Assembly: GCA_902631295.1 (NCBI GenBank)
Contig: CACOXV010000007.1
Coordinates: 16,047-80,046, forward strand
DNA: 64,000 nucleotides
Origin: Paracoccaceae bacterium
GTDB lineage: Bacteria; Pseudomonadota; Alphaproteobacteria; Rhodobacterales; Rhodobacteraceae
Reading direction: 5' to 3'
The notes beneath the pieces were generated by a model. That model was not told the origin of the DNA. It saw only the letters and a program-made list of their open reading frames with translations, and did no database searches. The translations under genes were made by a program, and so were the position numbers. Within the stretch, counting starts at the first letter, position 1, and each line of letters starts with the position of its first letter. Positions 54,741 to 64,000 of the stretch are shown piece by piece.

Positions 54741-56131
54741 AAGTCCAGGATATCTCTCCAACGGTTAATCTGACTTCGCACCTGAGAGGGTGCGGTTCCG
54801 CCATATGAAGATCTAGAGGCGACCGACTGATGTACTGAAAGTACGGAGTATATATCCTCAGTAATTCTATCATCAACCTCCTGCATTTCACCCAAATCCA
54901 GATCACATAAGTCACACTTTTTAGTCTCTGCTATTAAAACTATTTGGCCCGTTATATGATGTGCTTCTCTGAACGGCAAATTTAAGTTTTGAACTAACCA
55001 GTCTGCTAGATCGGTTGCAGTTGAAAATCCAAAATGTGCCGCTGCTTCCATATTCTCTTTGTTTGCTTTCAGATCCTTAATCATCCCAGTCATAGCGGCT
55101 AGGGCAACTGTCAAATTATCAGCGGCATCAAAAACCTGCTCTTTATCTTCTTGCATGTCTTTTGAATAGGCCAATGGCAATCCCTTCATTACCATCATCA
55201 GAGCTACATTAGCACCAAAAATTCGTCCCACTTTTGCTCTTATTAATTCAGCAGCGTCAGGATTTTTCTTTTGAGGCATCATCGATGATCCAGTTGAAAA
55301 CCGGTCAGAAAGTGAAATTAATTTGAATTGTGCTGAAGACCAAATCACCAGTTCTTCAGCCAACCTACTTAAATGCATTGCACAAATAGACGAACTTGAT
55401 AAAAATTCTAATGCGAAATCTCTGTCACTAACAGCATCCAAAGAATTTGCTGAGGGGGCTTTAAAATTTAACGCCGATGATGTTGTTTCTCTATTAATTG
55501 GAAATGACGTCCCGGCAAGCGCAGCTGCACCTAATGGACATTCGTTCATCCTATCTCTTGCATCACTAAATCTCGATAGATCTCTACTGAACATCTCCAC
55601 ATAAGCCAGCATATGGTGACCCCAGGTGACTGGTTGCGCCATTTGCAAATGGGTAAATCCAGGCATGACCCAATCAACCCCCGAATCCGCTTGAGCCAAA
55701 AGTGTTTCTATTAAACCCCTTAATAGCTTTTGAGATAAATCGATTTGATCACGCACCCATAATCGAAAATCAGTTGCAACTTGATCATTTCGCGACCGTG
55801 CAGTGTGAAGCCTGCCCGCTGGTTCTCCAATTATTTCCTTAAGCTGAGCTTCAATATTCATATGAATATCCTCAAGAGCTCTGTCGAAAACAAATTCATT
55901 TTTTTTGATTTGTGACGCAATTAGATCGAGTCCCTTTACAATCGATTTACAGTCAGATTCACTAATTATGTTTTGTTTTGAAAGCATTTTAGCATGTACT
56001 TTTGAAGCTAAGATATCTTGCTCTGCTAAGCGCTTGTCAAATTCGATCGAAGCATTAATTTCCTCCATAAGGCTATCTTGCCCAGCAGCAAATCTGCCGC
56101 CCCACATGAGATTAGATTTTTTTTGCGCCAT
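54737..56131 (-). CDS. argH: argininosuccinate lyase
   Basis: The product has about 464 residues. The family signature [20 protein letters not shown] near residue 275 and the early segments [13 protein letters not shown] and [19 protein letters not shown] are complete. It splits argininosuccinate to arginine and fumarate. ATG 56131 ([14 protein letters not shown]) with AAAGG upstream is the start; the track's ten extra codons overlap the divergent tlpA gene. argH, lipoprotein and lysA form one leftward operon. Confidence 0.95.
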   Translation of the reverse strand: MAQKKSNLMWGGRFAAGQDSLMEEINASIEFDKRLAEQDILASKVHAKMLSKQNIISESDCKSIVKGLDLIASQIKKNEFVFDRALEDIHMNIEAQLKEIIGEPAGRLHTARSRNDQVATDFRLWVRDQIDLSQKLLRGLIETLLAQADSGVDWVMPGFTHLQMAQPVTWGHHMLAYVEMFSRDLSRFSDARDRMNECPLGAAALAGTSFPINRETTSSALNFKAPSANSLDAVSDRDFALEFLSSSSICAMHLSRLAEELVIWSSAQFKLISLSDRFSTGSSMMPQKKNPDAAELIRAKVGRIFGANVALMMVMKGLPLAYSKDMQEDKEQVFDAADNLTVALAAMTGMIKDLKANKENMEAAAHFGFSTATDLADWLVQNLNLPFREAHHITGQIVLIAETKKCDLCDLDLGEMQEVDDRITEDIYSVLSVHQSVASRSSYGGTAPSQVRSQINRWRDILDL

Positions 56132-56153
56132 TAATTTACCTTTCGGAGAATAT

Positions 56154-56729
56154 ATGAACAAAATTCGCTACGCTGTTCTTTACACTTCATTTTTATTGTT
56201 CGCAAATGCACTTTCTGCAAATGAAGCAAAATTTGTTGACCTCAATAATAATAAATTTGGCGATATGAAAAAAATGACGCTGGCAACTCAACCTTTTAAC
56301 GCGCCAAATACGGTTTTTTTTGCGGAAGACGAAACAGAATTAACTTTAAATGATTTCAAAGGGCGAGTAACACTTGTAAACTTTTGGGCAACATGGTGCG
56401 CTCCTTGTCGTAAAGAAATGCCTAGCCTTGAAGTGCTGTCAAACCAGCTAAGTGGTGATAATTTTCAAGTTCTCACAATCGCCACAATGCGTAGTAGTAA
56501 GGAGGCTATAGAAGACTTCTTTCATGGCAACAATATTAGTGAACTCCCAAAATATCGAGATCCTAAAGGAAAGCTCGCGCGCGCGTCAGGTGTTGCCGCT
56601 CTTCCATTAACAATATTATTTGACAGAACAGGGCATGAGATAGGTCGTTTAATCGGTGATGCAGATTGGTCCCAATTTGAGACAATTGAATTTATTAAAA
56701 AAGCGATAGAAATCGATAAATTTAATTAA
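56154..56729 (+). CDS. tlpA: TlpA-type thiol-disulfide oxidoreductase
   Basis: The product has about 191 residues with a signal peptide ([23 protein letters not shown]) and a thioredoxin fold carrying WCAPC in [21 protein letters not shown]. It likely reduces periplasmic disulfides, for example during cytochrome oxidase or cytochrome c maturation. CGGAGAATAT precedes ATG 56154; the track version begins 83 codons earlier inside argH and is rejected. It is divergent from argH with only 22 bp between the starts. Confidence 0.9.
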   Translation: MNKIRYAVLYTSFLLFANALSANEAKFVDLNNNKFGDMKKMTLATQPFNAPNTVFFAEDETELTLNDFKGRVTLVNFWATWCAPCRKEMPSLEVLSNQLSGDNFQVLTIATMRSSKEAIEDFFHGNNISELPKYRDPKGKLARASGVAALPLTILFDRTGHEIGRLIGDADWSQFETIEFIKKAIEIDKFN

Positions 56730-56760
56730 GTTGGTTTGAATAAATACACGAGCTTTATCG

Positions 56761-58512
56761 TTATGTTAGCGCACCGAATAAATCACGAAATGCAGCCGAT
56801 GTTTTTTCTATCTTTTTTGGCTCATCAAAGCCTACTACCTTCCCGTTTTCAAGCATTAGAACTTTGTCAACATAGTCTAACAAAGCTGGTCGATGAGTAA
56901 TAAATATAACTGTTTCACTTTCAAGAGTTTTTAACATAGCTGTCATAATTTCGCGCTCATTTTCCACGTCTAACGCGCTAGTTGCTTCGTCAAAAATATA
57001 TATAGAGGCTTTTTTCAAAAGTCCGCGGGCTATCGCAACTCTTTGTTTTTGTCCACCTGATAAATTTGAACCATTAGAACCTACTATTGTCTGCAGCCCT
57101 AGAGGAAAATCTGCTGTAAAATTATCAACTTGTGCGCTCCTTACAGCGATATTGACTTCTTCTTTGGAAGCACTTGAATACCCATCCCTTATATTTTCTT
57201 CAATTGTATCATCAAATAGGAAAACATCCTGACTAATAAAAGCAATATGGTTTTTAAGAGCCGTTGGTAAAATTGATGAAATCTCCGTTGATCCAATTTT
57301 AATTATACCGTTATCCGGGCCATAGAAGCCAAGAATTAGGTCTACTAATGTTGATTTACCTGCTCCAGATTTACCAACTATTGCTACTTTTTCTCCGTGA
57401 TTTAAATGAAAACTTACTTTGTCAATTGAAACATCATCATTTTCATAACCGAACGAAACATCAGAAAAAGTTATGCTTCCTAAACTTCCGTCTAACGACT
57501 TATTTCCATAGCTGACGCTTTGTGGCTTAGTATCAATCAATTGTAACATAAAAAATGATTGGGTCAGAGATTTCTGTAATTCGACCCAAAGTTTTGAAAT
57601 CTTAGCTGCTGGCTGATAGGCTAAAAGAAAGGCTGTTATAAAAGCTGTAAATTCCCCTGGAGTTTTTCCATAATTAATGGTCTGCCAAGCTGCATAAATT
57701 ACAAATACACCCAGTACTAAACCACCTAGAAATTCCATTATTGGATGGGTTGCGGCGGTTACCTTGCTGATACCAAAGATCCGATCTTCTAACGCATCAA
57801 CAGACGAATTAAACTTATCTATCGATTTTCGTTCTAAATTGTAACTTTTTACTGTTCGAACTCCAGCAAGAGCCTCTGAACCTGCTGCAAAATAATGCCC
57901 AGATAGGTCGGTTTCTTCCTTAGCTACTTTTCTAATTTTCCGAGAAAGGAACGAGACCAGACCGAATATAACGGGAATTATGAGTATGGAATACAGCGTC
58001 ATCAAAGCATCTTGAAGAAACATAACGACGAATAGCGCTAAAAGTGTTAATATTTCAGTCAAAAATCTTGAGCATAGAACTGTAACAGCTTGGCCTGCAG
58101 CCATACCGTATAATCTTATCTGTGCCATGTGATCCGAGGCATGCTTTCCATTGAAAAAACTAATCTCTCTTCTAAGTGTTTTTTCGAAAGCTTCTTTTTG
58201 ATAAGAGCTGGAAATTGATCGGTTTAGAACTGTCTGAAGAACAGCATTTCCATAGTGAAAAAGGCTTTTGGATAATGAAACGACAATAACTATAATTGCT
58301 ACCTCAATCGCAGCTTTTGCATCTTTGGCAACAAAAACATCATTCACAATCAATTTAGTCGTGTAAGCAAGCGCAGCAGTAAAAAAGGAGACACCAAGCA
58401 TACACAGGATCGATGCAGTAAAAATCTTTTTCCTTTTAGGAATTGTTTCTTTAACCAACCGCTTTGCGGTCTGTAAAGCATCATTTCCAGTCGGTGTAGG
58501 AGCCCCTTCCAT
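56761..58512 (-). CDS. ABC exporter, lipid A/multidrug type (MsbA-like)
   Basis: This 583-residue half-transporter has about six transmembrane helices (about 30-320), then an ATPase domain with GKSGAGKST, a Q-loop ISQDVFLFDDTIEENI, signature LSGGQKQRVAIARGL, and IFDEATSALD. It resembles MsbA/LmrA exporters. A substrate (lipid or drug) is not predictable. It is the only gene between tlpA and the flavin reductase and reads left; ATG 58512 is clear. Confidence 0.9.
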   Translation of the reverse strand: MEGAPTPTGNDALQTAKRLVKETIPKRKKIFTASILCMLGVSFFTAALAYTTKLIVNDVFVAKDAKAAIEVAIIVIVVSLSKSLFHYGNAVLQTVLNRSISSSYQKEAFEKTLRREISFFNGKHASDHMAQIRLYGMAAGQAVTVLCSRFLTEILTLLALFVVMFLQDALMTLYSILIIPVIFGLVSFLSRKIRKVAKEETDLSGHYFAAGSEALAGVRTVKSYNLERKSIDKFNSSVDALEDRIFGISKVTAATHPIMEFLGGLVLGVFVIYAAWQTINYGKTPGEFTAFITAFLLAYQPAAKISKLWVELQKSLTQSFFMLQLIDTKPQSVSYGNKSLDGSLGSITFSDVSFGYENDDVSIDKVSFHLNHGEKVAIVGKSGAGKSTLVDLILGFYGPDNGIIKIGSTEISSILPTALKNHIAFISQDVFLFDDTIEENIRDGYSSASKEEVNIAVRSAQVDNFTADFPLGLQTIVGSNGSNLSGGQKQRVAIARGLLKKASIYIFDEATSALDVENEREIMTAMLKTLESETVIFITHRPALLDYVDKVLMLENGKVVGFDEPKKIEKTSAAFRDLFGALT

Positions 58513-58873
58513 CGTATTGCCTTTGAACCTTTAAACAGAGCGCTTTAAGCCCTACTCTTAAATTCAAGTTTACCAAAAGTCATTCGAAATCGACCAAAAA
58601 AATAAACACGCCGAATTAGGCTATTAGCAAAAGTTAAATTTCAGTGCCGTCATCGCCGCGGCTATTGACAGTCAAAAATTAATTTTAAAGCAAAATATAA
58701 TTTGAGCGTATAATACAGCTTGAGAGTGTCTTAAACACTGGCTTTTATCGGTTGACTGCAGTATTTCATACCGCTATGCCATTTCACGACACTTTAACTC
58801 GCTGAAATTTTCTTTACCAGAAACAGTTCAATTGACACATTGTAATTGATTTGGCTCATGGAGTTCATATATT
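58513..58873. other. 360-bp intergenic region
   Basis: This lies between the ABC exporter (left) and the flavin reductase (right), both transcribed away from it, so it should hold two divergent promoters. No strong operator palindrome or RNA structure is seen. Confidence 0.5.
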
Positions 58874-59338
58874 TTGACTGTTTCAACTGAGATCAGTACT
58901 TATAAAAAAGCTTTAAGTCAGTTTGCAACGGGAGTAACGGTTGTAACCTGTGGCTCTGACGAAGGTCCTATAGGTATTACTGCAAATAGCTTCACAAGCG
59001 TTTCGTTGAACCCTCCATTGGTTCTTTGGTCAGCTGCAAAAAGTTCGAAGCGTCACGACTATTTCGCTAATGCAGATCATTTTGCAATTCATGTTTTAAA
59101 AAAACAGCAACTCGATTTATGTTCTAAATTTACAAAACCACATGAAGGTTTCGAAGAATTAGGTTGGCAATATAATATGCATGGAGTTCCCATTATACAC
59201 GATTGTTTAGCATTATTTGAATGTTCTTTTTACGCTAGTCATGATGGAGGCGATCATACAATATTTGTGGGGCATGTGAACAGCTTCGACGTTAATAAAG
59301 GCGAGCCTCTTGTTTTCCTTCAAGGCCAGTACTCCTAA
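58874..59338 (+). CDS. flavin reductase family protein
   Basis: The 154-residue protein has the flavin-reductase-domain features FATGVTVVTCGSDEGPIGITANSFTSVSLNPPLVLWS (FMN phosphate and ring site) and DGGDHTIFVGHV near residue 130. It reduces free FMN/FAD with NAD(P)H for a partner oxygenase, which is not adjacent. The start is a TTG. It lies upstream of aglE, separated by about 220 bp with an operator-like palindrome, so it is probably not in the agl transcript. Confidence 0.88.
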   Translation: MTVSTEISTYKKALSQFATGVTVVTCGSDEGPIGITANSFTSVSLNPPLVLWSAAKSSKRHDYFANADHFAIHVLKKQQLDLCSKFTKPHEGFEELGWQYNMHGVPIIHDCLALFECSFYASHDGGDHTIFVGHVNSFDVNKGEPLVFLQGQYS

Positions 59339-59468
59339 TAAATTACTGACATCAAGTATAGTTTATATTCTGAAATAGATAACTCACTTTTAGGCCTCTT
59401 TAAAATTTTTGTCAGATCTTTTTGTTTCGTTCAATTAAATTGATACTTGCAGGACAAAAATTCAAATG

Positions 59469-59498
59469 TTAGCGTTCACATTAGCATTCAGATGCTAA
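59469..59498. promoter_or_regulatory. operator-like repeats upstream of aglE
   Basis: A perfect palindrome TTAGCAT-tcag-ATGCTAA (59481-59498) is preceded 12 bases upstream by a direct repeat, TTAGCGTTCA then TTAGCATTCA. It lies about 60 bp before the aglE ATG. It could bind a LacI-type regulator such as AglR, known to control agl operons in rhizobia; no regulator gene is in the window. Confidence 0.5.
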
Positions 59499-59561
59499 CC
59501 AATAGCCAAATTATTTGTAATTCAAAATTACAATGACAAAAATATTCTTGGGAGGGAATTT

Positions 59562-60902
59562 ATGGCCTTAAAAAATAAATTAACCACTACAGCAGCACTT
59601 GTTGCTGCTTCCTACGCTTTCGGAAGTGTGGCATATGCAGACGTATGCGATACGCCGTCTAAGCTAGGCGATATGGGAAGTTTTCCAGGTGAAGTCATTA
59701 CCATTCAAGGCTCAATGCTAGGTACAGACCAGGAGATGCTTCTAAATACCGTTAGTTGCTTTGAAAAAGCAACTGGGGCGAAAATCCAATATTCTGGCTC
59801 ACGAGACTTTGCAGCACTTGTTGTCGCGGACATGCGCTCAAATAATCCGCCAAATATAGCAATCTTTCCCCAACCGGGTCTCGCTGCAGATATGGCAGCA
59901 GAAGGTCACTTAATTCCCATTGGCGATGAGGCCGCAGCGTGGATGAAAGATAACTATGGTGCAGGTTCATCATGGGTTGATCTCGGCACATATGCAGATT
60001 CTAACGGTAACGATCATTTCTATGGGTTTGCCTATAAAATGGATCTTAAATCTTTGGTTTGGTATTCACCTGAGCAATTCGAGGATAATGGCTATGAAAT
60101 ACCAGCTACTATGGAAGAACTAATTGAACTTTCAGACCAAATGGTTGCAGATGGCAATACCCCTTGGTGTATTGGTGTAGAATCTGGCAATGCGACTGGA
60201 TGGACCGCAACTGACTGGATGGAAGACATAATGTTGCGTACGACATCTGCAGAAAATTATGACCGTTGGGTTTCAAATGACCTAGCATTCAACAGCCCAG
60301 AAGTAATTAACGCAATGGAGCTGTATGGAAAATTCTCTCGAAACGACGATTACGTTGCAGGTGGGGCATCATCAGTCGCCACTACATCTTTTGGTGATGC
60401 GCCAAAAGGTTTATTCACGTCACCACCAAGCTGTATGATGCATCGTCAAGCATCCTTCATTACCGGTTTTTTCCCCGATAAAGGCGCAGAAGTCGCGCGC
60501 GGAGAGGCTGATGCTTTCTACTTCCCACCGTTTGCATCCGGAAATTTGGGCAACCCAGTACTTGGTGCGGGAACGCTTTACACAATGGCGAAAGACTCCC
60601 CTGCTACACGTGCGTTCTTCAAATATTTGCAAGAAGCCTCAGCTCATGAAGCTTGGATGCAGCAGGGCGTATTCCTAACTGCGCACAAGGGGGCAGACTT
60701 ATCTGCTTACGCCACACCTCTTCTACGAAAGCAGGGAGAAATATTGGCTAATGCGACAACATTTCGTTTTGATGCTTCTGATTTAATGCCTGGCGCTATC
60801 GGAGCTGGAGCTTTCTGGAGTGAGATGACAGCTTTTGCAAACGGTCAAGATGCAAATACAACGGCTGATAATATTCAGTCAGCATGGGACGCTATTAAAT
60901 AA
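59562..60902 (+). CDS. aglE: alpha-glucoside ABC transporter substrate-binding protein
   Basis: The 446-residue periplasmic binding protein (extracellular solute-binding family 1) has a signal peptide (MALKNKLTTTAALVAASYAFGSVAYA-D). It shows features of AglE: EVITIQGSMLGTDQEMLLNTVSCFEKATGAKIQYSGSRDF, then PPNIAIFPQPG, SCMMHRQASF and GAGAFWSEMTAF. It should bind maltose, trehalose, sucrose or related alpha-glucosides. GGGAGG lies before the ATG. aglF and aglG follow, separated by a hairpin. Confidence 0.93.
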   Translation: MALKNKLTTTAALVAASYAFGSVAYADVCDTPSKLGDMGSFPGEVITIQGSMLGTDQEMLLNTVSCFEKATGAKIQYSGSRDFAALVVADMRSNNPPNIAIFPQPGLAADMAAEGHLIPIGDEAAAWMKDNYGAGSSWVDLGTYADSNGNDHFYGFAYKMDLKSLVWYSPEQFEDNGYEIPATMEELIELSDQMVADGNTPWCIGVESGNATGWTATDWMEDIMLRTTSAENYDRWVSNDLAFNSPEVINAMELYGKFSRNDDYVAGGASSVATTSFGDAPKGLFTSPPSCMMHRQASFITGFFPDKGAEVARGEADAFYFPPFASGNLGNPVLGAGTLYTMAKDSPATRAFFKYLQEASAHEAWMQQGVFLTAHKGADLSAYATPLLRKQGEILANATTFRFDASDLMPGAIGAGAFWSEMTAFANGQDANTTADNIQSAWDAIK

Positions 60903-60924
60903 TAGTATCCGCAATATGACTTTT

Positions 60925-60951
60925 AAGAGCACAGGGTAAACCTGTGCTCTT
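60925..60951 (+). terminator. hairpin between aglE and aglF
   Basis: AAGAGCACAGG-gtaaa-CCTGTGCTCTT is a perfect 11-bp stem followed by ATTCTATT. Such hairpins after binding-protein genes partly terminate transcription or protect the upstream mRNA, raising aglE expression over the permeases. Confidence 0.75.
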
Positions 60952-60979
60952 ATTCTATTGATCATAGGTAAATACGTAT

Positions 60980-62233
60980 ATGCGTTCGATCCAATCTATA
61001 ATATTCAGCAATAGCCTTGCTATCGTATTAACCATTATCTGTGTGTTGCCCCTAACAGCCGTTTTTATTTTTTCATTAACTGCACCAATAGATGATGCTT
61101 TTGCGAGTTTCGGTCTCTGGCTTCATAATAAATATGGATGGTCTGTTTCCACTTTTGTAACTGAACTCAGATTTGCAAAAGTTGGTTTTGCTTTACGCTC
61201 AGTAGTTATCGCATTATTCATATCGTTTTTATACTATTGGATTTCTAATTGGCTAAACTTTGGATTGGCTAAAATCAGCTCAAGTAAATCAATAGGCAAA
61301 AGATCTGTAGTTATCGAAACGATACAACCATGGATATTCGTTGGACCAGCTTTAGTGCTCCTGTTACTTTTTTTGCTTGTTCCAGCGCTTACAACATTAA
61401 AAATTTCTTTTACCGAACCTGGCGGTGGCGCATCAGTAAACAACTATGCGTTCCTTTGGGACTCTAACGCTTTGGGATACCTTCAATTTAGGCTTGCAAT
61501 GAGAAATAGCTTAATGTGGCTAATCCTTGTGCCATCACTTTGCATAATTTTTGGCTTACTGATTGCTGTATTGGCAGATTCGGTCAGTTGGGGTGTAGTC
61601 GCAAAAACATTTATCTTTGTTCCTTTGGCTATCTCCTTTGTAGGAGCAGCCGTTATCTGGAGAAATATTTTTGCAGGTGGTGGAATTGAACCTCAGCAAG
61701 CAATTAATGGAGCGACACCATCTTATCAAATCGGATTACTGAAAGCACTACTAGGACACACTCCCGAATATAATGAACCTTTGTATAATCTAAAGTTCTG
61801 GGGGAACTTTTATCTAATGTGGATAATGGTATGGATTAAGACTGGCTTTGCAATGGTAATTTTTTCTGCTGCTTTGAGAGGTGTACCGCAAGAAACAGTT
61901 GAAGCTGCAATTATTGATGGGGCAAACCCGCGGCAACTCTTTTTCCGCGTAAAATTACCGCAAATTTTTTCGACAGTCGTCGTTGTTTGGACATATCTTG
62001 TTACAGATGTACTAAAAGTTTTTGATATTCCATATGCATTATCGGCCAATGATGATGACAAACTATTGCTCGCTACTATGATGGAAGCCGCCATGAACAC
62101 ATGGTCTATTGGAGGTAACAACGTTGATAATTTGTTTGCAGCTATTGCGATCATGCTCATGCTAACAGTCATTCCACATATGATTTTTCTTGGGTGGAGA
62201 ATACGACGCGAACAAAAACAAGTAGGACATTAA
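60980..62233 (+). CDS. aglF: alpha-glucoside ABC transporter permease AglF
   Basis: The 417-residue inner-membrane permease has the EAA loop EAAIIDGANPRQLFFRVKLPQI near residue 313, the contact site for AglK. A first helix (NSLAIVLTIICVLPLTAVFIF) and a further helix at residues 68-90 precede the usual MalF-like core, giving an N-terminal extension of about 100 residues. It pairs with AglG. Confidence 0.92.
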   Translation: MRSIQSIIFSNSLAIVLTIICVLPLTAVFIFSLTAPIDDAFASFGLWLHNKYGWSVSTFVTELRFAKVGFALRSVVIALFISFLYYWISNWLNFGLAKISSSKSIGKRSVVIETIQPWIFVGPALVLLLLFLLVPALTTLKISFTEPGGGASVNNYAFLWDSNALGYLQFRLAMRNSLMWLILVPSLCIIFGLLIAVLADSVSWGVVAKTFIFVPLAISFVGAAVIWRNIFAGGGIEPQQAINGATPSYQIGLLKALLGHTPEYNEPLYNLKFWGNFYLMWIMVWIKTGFAMVIFSAALRGVPQETVEAAIIDGANPRQLFFRVKLPQIFSTVVVVWTYLVTDVLKVFDIPYALSANDDDKLLLATMMEAAMNTWSIGGNNVDNLFAAIAIMLMLTVIPHMIFLGWRIRREQKQVGH

Positions 62234-62247
62234 GGATTTAATCTGTC

Positions 62248-63474
62248 ATGTATAGTCGCTCGTTTGCCCACATCATACTTGCATTAATTTTGGTGATTTG
62301 GGTCGTACCATTTATTGCGCTCGTAACCACTTCCTTTCGGTCTGAAGTGGCATCTAAGACCTCTGGGTTTTGGACTGCCTTTACCCCAACGGAGCTTGGA
62401 CACCGCTTCAGCACGCATGACAAAGGTAAAAAGGTAAAAATAACGGAAATGCGCGGTAATATTTTTGACCGAATAAATAAAGATGAGGAGTGGTTCCAAA
62501 TATCTGGAGAGATCCGCTCAATTATGTTCAAAGGTCGTGTTCCAGATCCAGACAAACCCGGTAAGACCAAGTTAATACGAAAGCTTGTTCCAGCGGGAGA
62601 AATTATGCTTGTACGGGATGGTGAATTCGTTTTTCAAGCTAACGGTGACTTCACTTGGTCATTTCCGGAGGAGGTAGCTCCAAAGCCAAAAAATCTTGAC
62701 GTATTTATAAATCAAGATCCTGTCTTTGGTGCTGAGGCATATTTTGAGGTACTTCTCGATAACAAAGACGTCCCAAATGCACTTATATCTTCATTTATTG
62801 TAGTCGTTCCAGCAACAATTATTCCAATAACAGTCGCTGCATTTGCAGCTTACGCTTTTTCATGGATGCAATTTCCAGGACGTGACTGGCTATTCATTAT
62901 TGTGGTATCTTTAATGGTCGTCCCAACGCAATTAGCATTTCTTCCTATTCTTCAGGGATTAAACGGCCTGGCTTCGTGGGCGACTTCGTTAAATCAGTGG
63001 ATGACGGACTGTGAAATTACAAACACATGCCAATTCCCAACAAAATCATTCGCTGGTTTATGGCTTACCCACACGGGCTTTGGTCTTCCTTTGGCTATAT
63101 TTCTTTTACGTAATTACATAGTAGGACTACCCCGAGAATTAATTGAAAGTGCCAAAATTGACGGTGCTAACCATATGCAAATATTTTTAAAAGTAGTTGT
63201 CCCTTTGTCTGTACCTGCACTTGCGTCTTTTAGTATATTCCAGTTTCTTTGGATCTGGAACGATTTACTTGTTGCAATGTTCGTGGGGCCTAGTGCAACA
63301 GACGATATCGTTTTTCCTATTCTGTTAGAAAGACAGTTAGGAACCTTTGGAGATCAGCTCCATCTGCTAAACGCATCAGCCGTAATTTCTATGATAGTAC
63401 CGGTGATCGTATTTCTAGCCATGCAAAAATATTTTATACGCGGTCTGCTGGCCGGATCAGTTAAAGGGGGCTAA
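62248..63474 (+). CDS. aglG: alpha-glucoside ABC transporter permease AglG
   Basis: The 408-residue permease of the MalG group has its first helix at about 5-27 and then a large periplasmic domain (about 28-175) before the remaining helices. The EAA-type loop is ELIESAKIDGANHMQIFLKVVVPL near residue 293. It forms the channel with AglF. The start lies 15 bp after the aglF stop and aglA begins 3 bp after its own stop, so the genes are one operon. Confidence 0.92.
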   Translation: MYSRSFAHIILALILVIWVVPFIALVTTSFRSEVASKTSGFWTAFTPTELGHRFSTHDKGKKVKITEMRGNIFDRINKDEEWFQISGEIRSIMFKGRVPDPDKPGKTKLIRKLVPAGEIMLVRDGEFVFQANGDFTWSFPEEVAPKPKNLDVFINQDPVFGAEAYFEVLLDNKDVPNALISSFIVVVPATIIPITVAAFAAYAFSWMQFPGRDWLFIIVVSLMVVPTQLAFLPILQGLNGLASWATSLNQWMTDCEITNTCQFPTKSFAGLWLTHTGFGLPLAIFLLRNYIVGLPRELIESAKIDGANHMQIFLKVVVPLSVPALASFSIFQFLWIWNDLLVAMFVGPSATDDIVFPILLERQLGTFGDQLHLLNASAVISMIVPVIVFLAMQKYFIRGLLAGSVKGG

Positions 63475-63477
63475 ACA

Positions 63478-64000
63478 ATGTCTTCTTTGAAGTGGTGGGA
63501 AAATGCAGTGATATATCAAATATACCCACGATCTTTTCAAGACTCGAATGATGACGGTATTGGAGATTTAAAGGGAATAACCAGCCGACTAGATTACTTA
63601 TCTGAACTTGGAGTGGACGCTATCTGGATCAGTCCGTTTTTTAAATCGCCGCAAAAAGATTTCGGTTATGATGTCTCAGACTATTATAGCATTAATCCAG
63701 AATACGGAACTTTAGAAGACTTCGAATTACTCGTCAGTAAGGCTCATAACTTAAAATTAAAGGTTATGTTAGACATTGTTCCAGCACATTGCTCCAGCGA
63801 ACATCCATGGTTTGTCGAAAGCAGATCTTCCACCACGAACTCTAAATCAGACTGGTTCCATTGGGCTGAACCAAAAAAAGATGGAAGTGCGCCCACAAAT
63901 TGGCTATCCTTTTTTGGAGGTCAAGCTTGGACTTGGGAACCTCGGCGTCAACAGTACTATTTGCATAACTTTCTACCAGAGCAACCAAACTTAAATTATG
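63478..64000 (+). CDS. aglA: alpha-glucosidase AglA, N-terminal part (runs off window)
   Basis: The frame is open from ATG 63478 to the window end (174 codons), so it is absent from the track. It begins MSSLKWWENAVIYQIYPRSFQDSNDDGIGDLKGITSRLDYLSELGVDAIWISPFFKSP, a GH13 oligo-alpha-1,6-glucosidase/alpha-glucosidase barrel start. VMLDIVPAHCSSEHPWF follows (region I; the usual NH is AH here). It hydrolyses imported alpha-glucosides in the cytoplasm. The C-terminal end matching such an enzyme is found at 24572-24970 on the other strand. Confidence 0.92.
   Translation, partial: MSSLKWWENAVIYQIYPRSFQDSNDDGIGDLKGITSRLDYLSELGVDAIWISPFFKSPQKDFGYDVSDYYSINPEYGTLEDFELLVSKAHNLKLKVMLDIVPAHCSSEHPWFVESRSSTTNSKSDWFHWAEPKKDGSAPTNWLSFFGGQAWTWEPRRQQYYLHNFLPEQPNLNY

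Noticed and set aside
55905-56153. N-terminal extension of the tlpA ORF
   Set aside because: It lies inside argH on the other strand; the signal peptide and ribosome site place the tlpA start at 56154.
1-64000. CRISPR array, prophage, toxin-antitoxin or secretion system
   Set aside because: No regularly spaced repeats, phage structural genes or recognisable toxin pairs were found on either strand.

Overview
The window is A+T-rich chromosomal DNA from an alphaproteobacterium, most likely a low-GC marine member of the Rhodobacterales (roseobacter group). This is inferred from gene content and order: GcrA, phosphatidylcholine synthase, a priA / fsa / DUF484 / xerC block, a ctaC-ctaB-small protein-ctaG-ctaE-surf1-thrC-M16 peptidase block, argH-lipoprotein-lysA, ftsEX-plsC, and an aglEFGAK-type alpha-glucoside uptake operon. 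No species can be named from the sequence alone.

Layout. Bases 1-24,500 are an accessory-looking region of short, loosely packed genes. It holds at least nine small proteins that look like alpha+beta-barrel (ABM, EthD, DUF3764, DUF4242) domains, three GFA/CENP-V zinc proteins, two glutathione S-transferases (one interrupted by an in-frame amber codon), a cupin, a rhodanese, a pentapeptide protein, a ceramidase-like membrane protein, two EamA transporters, an AlkB-type hydroxylase, and a cytochrome b561 divergent from a dihaem cytochrome c. Several very short genes missing from the ORF track are supported by ATGA overlaps or good ribosome binding sites. Decay is visible: a cupin pseudogene with three lesions, a C-terminal stub of a duplicated small gene, the amber GST, and a ~106-bp inverted-repeat element. 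The long gap at 20.3-21.0 kb holds hairpins with CU-rich loops resembling alphaproteobacterial 'cuckoo' sRNAs.

Bases 25,000-58,500 are a dense housekeeping block. It covers replication restart (priA), carbon metabolism (fsa), chromosome dimer resolution (xerC), lipid synthesis (pcs, plsC), cell-cycle control (gcrA), ribosome modification (rimO), cytochrome oxidase biogenesis (ctaC, B, G, E, surf1; the subunit I gene ctaD is absent), threonine, lysine and arginine synthesis (thrC, lysA, argH), topA, an Lhr-type helicase with PdeM, ftsEX, tlpA and an ABC exporter.

Bases 58,800-64,000 carry a flavin reductase and aglE-aglF-aglG followed by the start of the alpha-glucosidase gene aglA, which runs off the window. 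The C-terminal end of an alpha-glucosidase plus the ATPase aglK lie about 39 kb away on the opposite strand (23.5-25.0 kb). That fragment is fused in frame behind the N-terminal half of an MFS transporter. The simplest reading is that the agl operon was split by a large inversion with one breakpoint in aglA and one in the MFS gene, or that the contig contains an equivalent assembly chimera. I see no CRISPR array, complete insertion sequence, rRNA or tRNA gene. Function assignments come from recognising families by eye; no database search was run.
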